In this document: one piece after another, positions 35,614 through 45,419 of the stretch | How the letters are laid out: each line of letters starts with the position of its first letter | Position numbering within the stretch: position 1 is the first letter of the stretch | NCBI RefSeq assembly: GCF_001311925.1 | Contig: NZ_BBCG01000001.1 | Span: forward strand, 1-64,000 | Source of the DNA: Cellulosilyticum ruminicola JCM 14822 | GTDB lineage: Bacteria > Bacillota > Clostridia > Lachnospirales > Cellulosilyticaceae | Reading direction: 5' to 3' | Length of the DNA: 64,000 nt | Made by a program: the position numbers and the translations under genes | The notes under the pieces: model-generated | The model's database searches: none | What the model saw: the letters and a program-made list of their open reading frames with translations, nothing else | What the model was told of the DNA's origin: nothing

Positions 35614-36753
35614 GTGAAAGGACTAAAGAACTTATGGCAGGCATTAACGCATAAAATGATGTTTAAACAGGATACCATAATGGATGAGAAATCTGTAGAA
35701 GAAGTTTTTAATGAGTTAGAGTCTGTGGTCACTAAAAAACAAAGGGTAACAGAGTATCTTGCTACATTAGCAGTTAAGGAAGAAGAAACAAAAAGGTTTG
35801 AAGCGTTGGATAAGAAAACCATTAATGCTTTAAATGTACTTGCTGGTAGAGCTAAGGCTATTGAAGAAAAAAAACAAAATTTAAAGGGAAGACTCATTAA
35901 TCAAAATGCAGCCCTTATGAGACTTGTGCCTTATGAAGATGAAATTCCAGATATTATTAAGGAAATGCAAGAAGCTGAGAAACGTAAGCGAGAAACTGAA
36001 AATAATATGTATTATTTACGTGAAGAAAGGGAAGAACTTTTAGAAGAGAGAGAGTCCCTGCTAAGCGGTTATAGCTTTTTAAAAGGGTTTAGCATTGTGT
36101 TTATTGGGCTTATTGGGATTGGGATTCTTGTTATTTTTGCCCTTATGCAAGTCTTAAGAGAAGCTGTGTGGTTTTACTTAACATTTGCAACAATTTTACT
36201 CGTTTTATTCTTGGCTGGTTTATTATATGCTAAAGAACGTATTGAAAAGGCCTTAGAGCGTAATACGATTTTACAGCAAAAGGCAGTAAGATATTTAAAT
36301 AAATCTAAGATTCGTTATTTCCATCAAATGCGTTATTTAGATTTTCAATATCATAAACTAGGAGTAGATAGTGCTGCTAAATTAGAAATGTACTATACAC
36401 GTTATGTGAAGAATAAAAATAATGAAAAAGTATATTTACAGATGAATGAGACACTCAGTCAAATAGAGGACAAGATGCTTGCGATTTTAAAAGAACATCA
36501 TATTAATATTGATTATATTGACAATCTTACAGAATGGGCACTAAATCCTAAAAAAGTAAATGCCTTAAAAAATGTAAAAGTAGAATATCAAAAGACCGAG
36601 GAGCAGTTGCAAGGATTGAATACTTATGAGCAAGAATTATGGAAAGAAATACTTGTGATGCAGGAAGATTCTAATCTAAAAGCTGTTGTGACACAAAAGA
36701 TTAAAAAGCACCAAGAAAATCACATGCTTGACAAAGCGCAAAAAGGTGCATAA
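35614..36753 (+). CDS. Coiled-coil membrane protein of unknown function
   Basis: 379 aa from a GTG start behind GAGGGGAA. Residues 20-150 and 215-370 are charged, heptad-like helices (EEREELLEERESL; YQKTEEQLQGLNTYEQEL). Two membrane segments lie at about residues 160-205 (FIGLIGIGILVIFALM and FYLTFATILLVLFLAGLLYA), so both ends should be on the same side, probably the cytoplasm. I do not recognise the family. It precedes the valS T-box and might influence envelope or division, but that is a guess. Confidence 0.7.
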   Translation: MKGLKNLWQALTHKMMFKQDTIMDEKSVEEVFNELESVVTKKQRVTEYLATLAVKEEETKRFEALDKKTINALNVLAGRAKAIEEKKQNLKGRLINQNAALMRLVPYEDEIPDIIKEMQEAEKRKRETENNMYYLREEREELLEERESLLSGYSFLKGFSIVFIGLIGIGILVIFALMQVLREAVWFYLTFATILLVLFLAGLLYAKERIEKALERNTILQQKAVRYLNKSKIRYFHQMRYLDFQYHKLGVDSAAKLEMYYTRYVKNKNNEKVYLQMNETLSQIEDKMLAILKEHHINIDYIDNLTEWALNPKKVNALKNVKVEYQKTEEQLQGLNTYEQELWKEILVMQEDSNLKAVVTQKIKKHQENHMLDKAQKGA

Positions 36754-36767
36754 AATAGTAGTAATCG

Positions 36768-37022
36768 AATGAATGATGCAATGATAAAGAGGAGTACGAT
36801 AGAAACCCCGTTTAGAGAGAGAAGATGATACGCTGAAAGTCTTCTTATGAAAGGTCTATTGGAAGGTAGCTTTGGAGCACTATTTTTGAAATTAAGTAGA
36901 AAATAGCGGGAAAGCCCGTTATAGCTAAGAGCGCTTTGCGTGATATATTACGCAGGGAATTAAGGTGGTACCGCGAGCTATATCGTCCTTATGTTTAACA
37001 TGGGATGATATAGCTCTTTTTA
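36768..37022 (+). promoter_or_regulatory. T-box leader (tRNA-Val sensing) with terminator
   Basis: The T-box sequence AAGGTGGTACCGCG is at 36962-36975. The competing terminator pairs GAGCTATATCGTCC (36975-36988) with GGATGATATAGCTC (37003-37016), followed by TTTTTATTTT. Upstream, GAAGGTAGCTTTGGAGC near 36860 fits the 3' side of Stem I with GTA as valine specifier. Uncharged tRNA-Val should favour read-through into the small membrane gene and valS. Confidence 0.92.
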
Positions 37023-37044
37023 TTTTGTTTTGGAGGTGCACGTC

Positions 37045-37251
37045 ATGAGTATGATAGGTTTTGTGCTTTTTGCTATTGGTCTTATGGTCTTCTTTTTTGC
37101 AAGACGTATTGTCATGGCGAAAACCAAACTAGATGAGAATGATAAAGAAGAATTTGGAATGCTAGTTAGCGGTGCTGTTATGGCAGTTAGGCTTTCAGGT
37201 TGTGTTGTCGCTGCGCTAGGCTTTATATTTTTGCTTTTAGGACAGCAGTAA
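37045..37251 (+). CDS. Small two-helix membrane protein between T-box and valS
   Basis: 68 aa from ATG 37045 (GGAGGTG site at 37032-37038). Two hydrophobic helices (MSMIGFVLFAIGLMVFFFA and VVAALGFIFLLLGQ) flank a charged loop KTKLDENDKEEFGMLVSGA. I do not recognise the family. It lies downstream of the T-box terminator and 47 bases before valS, so it would be induced together with valyl-tRNA synthetase. Confidence 0.75.
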   Translation: MSMIGFVLFAIGLMVFFFARRIVMAKTKLDENDKEEFGMLVSGAVMAVRLSGCVVAALGFIFLLLGQQ

Positions 37252-37298
37252 TAAGCTCTTTAAATAAGTATTGCATTCGAAAAAAGGAGGAAAAGTCA

Positions 37299-39941
37299 GT
37301 GAAAGAATTAGAAAAAGTTTATGATCCTAGTCAAGTAGAAGAAAGACTTTATAAAAACTGGATGGAAAAAGGTTATTTCCATGCTGAAGTAGAAAAAGAT
37401 AAAAAACCATTTACAATCGTAATGCCACCACCAAATATTACAGGTCAACTCCACATGGGACATGCGCTTGATAATACACTTCAAGATATTTTAACACGTT
37501 ATAAACGTATGCAAGGTTACAATACACTTTGGATTCCAGGTACAGATCATGCAAGTATTGCAACAGAAGTTAAAGTAGTAGAAAAAATTGCTGCTGAAGG
37601 TCTTACAAAAGAAGAACTCGGTAGAGAAAAATTCCTTGAACATGTATGGGATTGGAAAGAACAATACGGTGGACGTATCGTAGAACAACTTAAAAAACTT
37701 GGTTCATCTTGTGACTGGGATAGAGAGCGTTTCACAATGGATGAGGGATGTTCAGAAGCTGTTCAAGAAGTATTCATTCGTCTTTATGAAAAAGGATACA
37801 TCTACAGGGGATCAAGAATCATTAACTGGTGTCCAGTATGTCAAACATCTATTTCAGATGCTGAGGTAGAACACGAAGAAAAAGAAGGTCATTTCTGGCA
37901 CCTTCGTTACCCAGTAGTTGGAACAGACGAATTCGTTCAACTTGCAACAACTCGTCCGGAAACAATGATTGGGGATACTGCAATCGCTGTTAACCCAGAA
38001 GATGAACGTTATGCTCACCTTGTAGGTAAAATGGTTCGCATTCCACTTATGGACCGCGAAATTCCAGTAGTAGCTGATAACTATGTAGATAAAGAATTCG
38101 GAACAGGTGTTGTTAAAATTACACCAGCTCATGACCCTAACGACTTTGAAGTTGGTAAACGTCACAACTTACCAGAAATCTGTGTAATGAACGATGATGG
38201 TACAATGAATGAGCTTTGTGGTAAATATGCAGGTATGGATCGCTATGAAGTAAGAAAAGCTCTTGTAGCAGATTTAGATGCAGCAGGATTCCTTGTAAAA
38301 GTTGAACCACACTCACACAATGTTGGTACACATGATAGATGTAAAGCTGTTATCGAACCAATGATTAAAGCACAATGGTTCGTTAAAATGGAAGAAATGG
38401 CAAAACCAGCTATTGAAGCTGTTAAAGAAGGTAAAATTAACTTAGTACCAAAACGTCTTGAAAAAACATACTACCATTGGCTTGAAAACATCCGTGACTG
38501 GTGTATTTCTCGTCAATTATGGTGGGGACACAGAATCCCAGCTTATTACTGTGAGGAGTGTGGTGAAATCGTAATTTCAAAAGAAATGCCACACACATGT
38601 CCAAAATGTAACAACAGTAAATTCGTTCAAGATGAAGATACATTAGATACATGGTTCAGTTCTGCATTATGGCCATTTTCAACACTTGGTTGGCCAAACA
38701 ACACAGAAGAACTTAAACACTTCTATCCAACAAGCGTTCTTGTAACAGGATATGATATTTTATTCTTCTGGGTAATCCGTATGGTATTCTCCGGTATTGA
38801 GCAAATGGGCGAAGTACCATTTAAAGATGTATTATTCCATGGGCTCGTACGTGCAGCTGATGGACGTAAAATGAGTAAATCTCTTGGAAATGGTGTCGAT
38901 CCACTTGAAGTTATTAAAAAATACGGTGCTGATGCCCTTAGACTTACACTTGTAACAGGTAATGCACCTGGTAACGACATGCGTTTCTACTATGAAAGAG
39001 TAGAAGCTAACCGTAACTTCGGTAACAAATTATGGAATGCAACACGTTTCATTATGATGAACTTTGAAGGTGAAGATATTAACTTAACAGTAGATATAAA
39101 TGATCTTACACCAGCAGATAAATGGATTATTTCAAAAGTAAATACATTAGCAGCTGATGTGACAGAAAACATGGATAAATATGAACTTGGTATTGCTGTT
39201 CAAAAACTTTATGACTTTGCTTGGGAAGAATTCTGTGACTGGTATATCGAAATGGTTAAACCACGTCTTTACAACAAAGAAGATAGCACAAGAACAGCTG
39301 CTCTTTGGACACTTAAAACAGTAATGACAAACATTCTTAAAATACTTCACCCATATATGCCATTCATCACAGAAGAAATCTTCTGCGGACTTCAAGATCA
39401 AGAAGAAACAATCATGCTTTCATCTTGGCCAACATTCAAAGAAGAATGGAACTTCAAAGCTGAAGAAGAAGAAATCAGCTTAATCAAAGAAGCAGTACGC
39501 AATATTCGTAACTTACGTAGCGAAATGAATGTACCACCATCAAGAAAAGCTAAAGTATTCGTTATAACAGAAGATGAAAAAGTAGCAAGTACTTTTGAAA
39601 ATGGTAAAGTATTCTTTGCTGTACTTGGATATGCTTCCGAAGTAGTCATCCAAAAAGATAATGCAGGTATCGATAGCGATGCTGTATCAGTAGTCATTCC
39701 AAATGCTACAGTATATATTCCATTTGCTGAACTTGTAGATATCGAAAAAGAACTTGAACGTTTAGCAAAAGAAAAAGCTAAACTTGAAAGTGAAGTAGAA
39801 CGTGTTAACAAAAAACTTTCTAACGAAGGATTCGTAACAAAAGCACCAGCTAAACTTCTTGAAGAAGAAAAAGCTAAAAAAGAAAAATACGAAACAATGC
39901 TTGCAAGTGTTGTAGAACGTATTGCACACTTAAGCAAATAG
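37299..39941 (+). CDS. valS: Valyl-tRNA synthetase
   Basis: 880 aa from GTG 37299, chosen because AGGAGG lies 8 bases upstream; the frame is open further upstream but overlaps the preceding gene. Class I signature PPPNITGQLHMGHALD at about residue 45-60, editing domain TTRPETMIGDTAIAVNPED (about 215), DWCISRQLWWGHRIPAYYC, and KMSKS loop DGRKMSKSLGNG (about 520). A C-terminal coiled-coil arm (IEKELERLAKEKAKLESEVE) is typical of ValRS. It charges tRNA-Val and is regulated by the T-box upstream. Confidence 0.97.
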   Translation: MKELEKVYDPSQVEERLYKNWMEKGYFHAEVEKDKKPFTIVMPPPNITGQLHMGHALDNTLQDILTRYKRMQGYNTLWIPGTDHASIATEVKVVEKIAAEGLTKEELGREKFLEHVWDWKEQYGGRIVEQLKKLGSSCDWDRERFTMDEGCSEAVQEVFIRLYEKGYIYRGSRIINWCPVCQTSISDAEVEHEEKEGHFWHLRYPVVGTDEFVQLATTRPETMIGDTAIAVNPEDERYAHLVGKMVRIPLMDREIPVVADNYVDKEFGTGVVKITPAHDPNDFEVGKRHNLPEICVMNDDGTMNELCGKYAGMDRYEVRKALVADLDAAGFLVKVEPHSHNVGTHDRCKAVIEPMIKAQWFVKMEEMAKPAIEAVKEGKINLVPKRLEKTYYHWLENIRDWCISRQLWWGHRIPAYYCEECGEIVISKEMPHTCPKCNNSKFVQDEDTLDTWFSSALWPFSTLGWPNNTEELKHFYPTSVLVTGYDILFFWVIRMVFSGIEQMGEVPFKDVLFHGLVRAADGRKMSKSLGNGVDPLEVIKKYGADALRLTLVTGNAPGNDMRFYYERVEANRNFGNKLWNATRFIMMNFEGEDINLTVDINDLTPADKWIISKVNTLAADVTENMDKYELGIAVQKLYDFAWEEFCDWYIEMVKPRLYNKEDSTRTAALWTLKTVMTNILKILHPYMPFITEEIFCGLQDQEETIMLSSWPTFKEEWNFKAEEEEISLIKEAVRNIRNLRSEMNVPPSRKAKVFVITEDEKVASTFENGKVFFAVLGYASEVVIQKDNAGIDSDAVSVVIPNATVYIPFAELVDIEKELERLAKEKAKLESEVERVNKKLSNEGFVTKAPAKLLEEEKAKKEKYETMLASVVERIAHLSK

Positions 39942-39976
39942 TTTGTTTTAAATTAAAACTTATAAATTGACATTTA

Positions 39977-40013
39977 AGCCATGCCTGAAATGATATGAGG
40001 GCATGGTTTTTTA
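39977..40013 (+). terminator. valS terminator
   Basis: CCATGCC (39979-39985) pairs with GGCATGG (40000-40006), followed by TTTTTT. Confidence 0.85.
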
Positions 40014-40032
40014 TAAACAAGGTAGGGGACAG

Positions 40033-40430
40033 ATGAAAATCAATAGATTATTTGAGATTATTTATTAATTACAGGAAAAAAGAGAGTATAACGGCAAGAG
40101 TGTTGGCTGAGCATTTTGAAAAAAGCTTAGAAGAATGTTTAAATGAACCTTTTTTTAATGAAGCAACTCAGATGCATACTGAAGAGATTATTTTATAAAT
40201 AGAAAGTAAGTTTGATTATCGTGTTTATGAGGAATTTGAGGAGCGCCAAATTAAAAGTTAGAAAATGGTAGCTTTAAAATACATATAAGTTATCCTAAAG
40301 ATGAGTGGCTTTATAATCATCTATTATCTTTTGCTCTCTATTTAGAAATTATAAAATCTAAGAAATATGAAAATTTTAAATAATAGTTTAAAAAAGATGT
40401 TAAGGTACTATACTAAATATGACAGCTAGT
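40033..40430 (+). pseudogene. YafY/WYL-type transcriptional regulator, remnant
   Basis: ATG 40033 behind GGGGAC reads MKINRLFEIIY then TAA. The following bases, read with a frame change, give ITARVLAEHFEKS, the helix-turn-helix of YafY-like regulators. Most of the middle is missing: the next recognisable block is DYRVYEEFEERQIKS and, after a stop and shift, ENGSFKIHISYPKDEWLYNHLLSF, which resembles the end of a WYL-domain protein. Nonsense codons, frame changes and a large deletion leave no function. Confidence 0.6.
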
Positions 40431-40554
40431 TGACAGGTTTTGAAGACTATAATAATCATTGTAAAAACAAATTCATAACATCTATAACAGTTATATATTT
40501 ATAAATTATAGTATTTTAAATGAGATGGTATGTACAAACAGGATGAAAATAGTT

Positions 40555-40806
40555 ATGGAAGAATTTTGTCAAAGTTGTGGAATGCTTTTAGAGGCAAGTG
40601 TGTGTGATCATAATGAGGATGGAAGCCTTAATAGAAAATATTATAAATACTACTTTAAAGATGGTAAATTTACAGGGGATATGACAATGATACAAATGAT
40701 TGATTTTTGTGTGGCAATCATGGTAAAAGAGAGACTAGGATTAACGCTTGAGGCTGCTAGAAAATAAATAGAAAGCTTCTTTCCGACATTAGAAGGTTGG
40801 AAATAA
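40555..40806 (+). pseudogene. Putative zinc-ribbon protein with premature stop
   Basis: From ATG 40555 (AGGATG upstream) the frame reads MEEFCQSCGMLLEASVCDHNEDGSLNRKYYKYYFKDG (given in parts: CQSCGML, DGSLNRKYYKYYF), a known small zinc-ribbon family with CxxC and a later DGxF. It stops at 40765-40767 after EAARK. The same frame continues IESFFPTLEGWK to a second stop at 40804-40806, exactly how homologues end, so the first TAA is probably a nonsense mutation removing the last 13 residues. One Cys pair expected in the middle (xYCxYC) also reads Y-x-Y-Y. Confidence 0.6.
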
Positions 40807-40821
40807 AAACTATATATAATT

Positions 40822-40862
40822 AGAGTTGCTTGCGAAATGAAATTCATAGCAACTCTTTTTTA
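40822..40862 (+). terminator. Rho-independent terminator
   Basis: AGAGTTGCT (40822-40830) pairs with AGCAACTCT (40848-40856), followed by TTTTTT. Confidence 0.85.
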
Positions 40863-41046
40863 TGTAATAAATAGATTAAATGTTAAAAATAAACATTAAA
40901 TTTATAATAATAATTAATATAGAAGGAAAAAATGCGTAAAATGTGTTATAATTTAAATGATTTTTAATATCAAATTAAAATGATTGAAAACAGTAATTCG
41001 TGTCCGTATTCATAATGATGAAAATAGACATATAAGGAGTTAAATT

Positions 41047-44000
41047 ATGAGTAGATTATTAAATTTAGGAATCGATGTAGGTTCTACAACTATTAAATTA
41101 GCTTATTTAGATGAACAAGGTGAGATAGTTTATTCAAGATATGAACGCCATTTTTCTGATATAAAGACAACATTAGAACGTCTGTTGAAGGAAAGTTTTA
41201 TTACTTTAGGTGATGTGAAGGTAAAAGTAGCCATTACAGGTTCTGGGGCTATGGAAATAGCAAAACATTTAGGGCTTACATTTGTTCAGGAAGTTATTGC
41301 CTGTACAGAGGCTGTACAAAATTATATACAAGATGTGGATGTAGCTATAGAGCTAGGAGGAGAAGATGGTAAGATTACTTACTTTGAATCTTCTCTTGAG
41401 CAACGTATGAATAGTAGCTGCGCAGGAGGTACAGGTGCCTTTATTGATCAGATGGCAACTTTATTACAGACAGATGCTATGGGACTTAATGAAATGGCCA
41501 AATCTTATAAGCAGATTTATCCTATTGCTGCAAGATGTGGTGTATTTGCTAAGACAGATGTACAGCCTTTAATTAATGAAGGCGTAGCCAAAGAAGATAT
41601 TGCAACGTCTATTTTCCAAGCTGTTGTAAATCAAACAATTAGTGTATTAGCTTGTGGTAAGCAAATCAAAGGAAAAGTAGCCTTTTTAGGAGGGCCGCTT
41701 CACTTTTTATCAGAGTTACGTAAGCGATTTATTGAGACATTGAAGCTTACGGATGATAATGTGGTTGTACCAGAAAAACCAGAATTATTCGTAGCTTTAG
41801 GTGCAGCTATACTTTCTAAAAAAGAAAAAGCAATTAACTTGGAGTGCTTAAGTCAAAGATTACATAGATTAAAAGATGATTTTCATACCAATAATGATTT
41901 ACAGCCTTTATTTAAAAATGAAACCGAAATTAAGTTCTTTAGAAAAAGACATGATGCACATCAGGTGCCAATAGGTGATTTAAAAGCTTATAAAGGCGGT
42001 GTATTTTTAGGAATCGATGCGGGTTCTACAACAAGTAAGTTAGCTTTAATAGGAAAAGATGGAGAACTTTTATATACCTTCTATGGAAGTAATCAAGGTG
42101 ATCCATTAGCTTTAGTTTCTAAAAAGCTCATAGAGATTTATGATATTTTGCCAGACGGAGTTATATACAAAAAGGATGCGTCACAGGTTATGGTGAAGCG
42201 CTTATGAAAAATACGTTTAAAATTGATAAAGGTGAAGTAGAGACCATTGCCCACTATACAGCAGCTAAAGCTTTTGCACCAAAGGTTGGCTTTATTTTAG
42301 ATATTGGTGGACAGGATATGAAATGTATTACCATTAAATCAGGTGTTGTGCAATCTGTTATCTTAAATGAGGCATGTTCATCTGGCTGCGGTTCATTTAT
42401 TGAAATGTTAAGCGGCTCACTTGGCATGGACGCAAAAAGCTTTGGTGAAAAAGCATTACTTGCCCCTACTCCAGTAGATTTAGGAAGTCGTTGTACCGTG
42501 TTTATGAATTCTAAGGTAAAGGAAGCTCAAAAGGAAGGTACATCTATTGGAGATATTTCGGCAGGGCTTTCTTATTCAGTTATTAAAAATGCCCTTTATA
42601 AGGTTATTAAATTAAGAAACGCAGACAGTATTAAAGGAGATATCGTCGTACAAGGTGGGACTTTCTATAATGAAGCAGTACTACGTGCCATGGAACTCAT
42701 TTTGGGGAAAGAGGTCATTAGACCGGATCAGGCGGGACTTATGGGTGCTTATGGGGCAGCTTTGCTTGCTAGGGAAGAAAGTGACGACGAAGAAATAAGT
42801 GAAATGCTTACAAAAGAAGAGCTTTTAGATTTACAAATTCAGAAGACACCTACACGTTGTAAAGGCTGCGAAAATAGATGTCTCTTAACAGTGAATAAAC
42901 TAAGTGATGGGAGACGTTTTATTTATGGTAATCGCTGCGAAAAGCCATTAGGCGGCAGTGCTGCTAAAAATGCATTACCGAATTTATTTGAATATAAATA
43001 TAATCTATTATTTGAACGTGAAGTTTTAAGTGAGGCAGAAAGTAAACGCGGCAGCATTGGTATTCCTCGCGTACTAAATATGTATGAGGATTATCCATTT
43101 TGGCATGCTTTCTTTAAAACACTTGGGTTTAGAATCGAGCTTTCAACTAGATCAAATAAAAAAATATATGAAAAAGGTATTACGACTATTCCTTCAGAAT
43201 CGGTATGTTATCCAGGAAAATTAACCCATGGACATATTATGGATTTAATTGAAAAAGGCGTGAAGACTATTTTTTATCCATGCGTACCTTATGAAAAGAT
43301 TGAAGATCACACAGCAGACAATCATTATAATTGTCCGATTGTTACTTCTTATCCAGAAGTTATTAAAAATAATATTGAAGCTTTATGTAGTGAAAATGTG
43401 AACTTTATTCATCCGTTTTTAAATTTAGATTCGCCGAAATCTATTATTTCACAAATGACTAAGGCCTTAGAGAGTTTTAATATTTCTAAAAATGAAATTA
43501 AAGCCGCAACAGAGGCTGCTTATGAGGCTTTAAACACATTTAGAATGGATGTGGCAAAGAAGGGCGAAGAAACTCTTGAATATATACGTAAAAATAAATT
43601 ACAAGGAATTGTAGTAAGTGGTAGACCTTATCATTTAGATCCTGAAATCAATCATGGTCTGACACAGCTTATTACAGCTGAAGGATTAGTAGTGCTTACA
43701 GAAGACAGTGTAGCCCATCTTGGCAGAATCGAAAGGCCAATTCGTGTATTGGATCAATGGGCATATCATAACCGTTTATATCGTGCAGCTCATTTTGTTA
43801 GAACACAAAAAGATATTGAACTGATGCAAATTACTTCCTTTGGATGTGGCTTAGATGCAGTAACTTCTGATCAAGTGGAAGAGATATTAGAACAAGCAGG
43901 TAAGATTTATACTCTTATTAAGATTGATGAAGGAGCCAACTTAGGGGCAATCAAAATTCGTATCCGTTCTTTAAAAGCAGCTATGAAGGAACGTAAGAAG

Positions 44001-45266
44001 TTACATCGTAGTTTAGAGATTAAGCCAAGTATTCCTGTAGCTCAGTTTACGGAGGAAATGCGAGAGAATTATACAATTCTGGCACCACAGATGTCACCAA
44101 TTCATTTCCAATTCTTAGAAGATGCTTTTAATACTTCTGGTTACAATATCAAAGTATTACCCAAAGTATGTAAAGAAGATGTGGAAGAAGGATTAAAATA
44201 CGTTAATAATGATGCATGTTATCCGGCTATTATTGTTATAGGTCAGCTTTTAAGAGCTATTAAAAGTGGTAGTATGGACCCACATCGCACGGCTTTAATG
44301 ATTACACAAACAGGTGGAGGATGTCGTGCGTCTAATTACATTAGTTTCCTTAGAAAAGCATTAAAGGAAAGTAATATGGACTATGTACCAGTTATTTCAT
44401 TAAATGCGGGCGGTCTTGAAAATAATACAGGCTTTAAGATTTCATTAAGTCTTATGGAAAAAGGACTTATGGCAGTATTATATGGTGACTTATTAATGCG
44501 TGTCTTATATCGTACCCGTCCTTACGAAGCTGTACCAGGCAGCAGTAATCGATTATTTGAGAAGTGGTCAGAGGTATGTAAAGAAAATGTTCGTACTGGA
44601 AATCAAAAGGTATTCAAACAAAATATAGCAGCTATAGTGAGGGATTTTGATGAGTTACCTCTTTTAGATATTAAGAAACCGAAGGTAGGGCTTGTAGGTG
44701 AAATTTTAGTGAAGTTCCATCCTTATGGAAATAATGAAGCTGTAGAGACTATCGAAGCAGAAGGCGGCGAAGCAGTGATGCCAGACTTGTTAGATTTCTT
44801 TAACTACTGTGAGTATAATCAAAAATTCAAAAATGAAGTATTACAAAAGTCGTTTAAGGATAAAATTATTGCAAACTTTGTGATTGCATTTTTAGAATAT
44901 AAGCGTAAATATATGAGCAAATGCTTAAGAGAAAGTAAACGTTTTTCAGCACCTCATCGCATTGAGGCATTAGCTAAGATGGCAGAGCGTGTTATATCAG
45001 TAGGTCATCAAATGGGCGAAGGGTGGTTCTTAACAGGAGAAATTATTAGCCTTTTAGAAGACGGTGTTAATAATGTGATATGTATGCAGCCATTTGGTTG
45101 TCTGCCAAATCATGTAACAGGTAAAGGGATGATTAAAGAACTTAGACGTAACTATCCACTTGCTAATATTGCGGCTGTTGACTATGATCCAGGAGCTTCT
45201 CATGTCAATCAGCTCAACCGTATTAAATTGATGATGGCAACTGCCTTTAAAAATTTACAAGAATAA
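41047..45266 (+). pseudogene. 2-hydroxyacyl-CoA dehydratase activase-related giant protein, one frameshift
   Basis: Two overlapping frames (41047-42207 and 42204-45266) make one protein of about 1406 aa. Part one has LGIDVGSTTIKLAYLD, SSCAGGTGAFIDQM and a second ATPase start FLGIDAGSTTSKLALIG. Part two continues with GFILDIGGQDMKC and EACSSGCGSFIEML. The break lies near 42178, where TGYGEALMKN needs one base less or more. After the two BcrA/BadF-type ATPase domains come a Cys motif (RCKGCENRCLLT), a DUF2229-like region and a dehydratase-subunit-like C-terminus. Related proteins energise electron transfer to 2-hydroxyacyl-CoA dehydratases; the substrate of this fused class is unknown. Confidence 0.8.
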
Positions 45267-45280
45267 AGCAATTAAACTTT

Positions 45281-45331
45281 AAAACTGTTTAATAGGAAAA
45301 GAAATTTCCTTATTAAACAGTTTTTTTTATG
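45281..45331 (+). terminator. Rho-independent terminator
   Basis: AAAACTGTTTAATA pairs with TTATTAAACAGTTTT around a GGAAA/TTTCC extension, followed by eight T; after the activase gene. Confidence 0.88.
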
Positions 45332-45419
45332 GGTAAATTTAAGATTTTTAATTAGTCATATTTTTTTGTGAGCTTGTATATATTTATACAAAGGCATCAT
45401 GAGAAGATAGGAGGATACT

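Noticed and set aside
37491-39937. Many minus-strand open frames opposite valS
   Set aside because: Shadows of biased codon use in a highly expressed gene; no starts with ribosome sites and no family resemblance.
42200-42210. ATGA overlap of two open frames in the activase as translational coupling of two genes
   Set aside because: The second frame lacks a ribosome site and starts in the middle of an ATPase domain motif; homologues are a single long protein, so a frameshift is the better reading.
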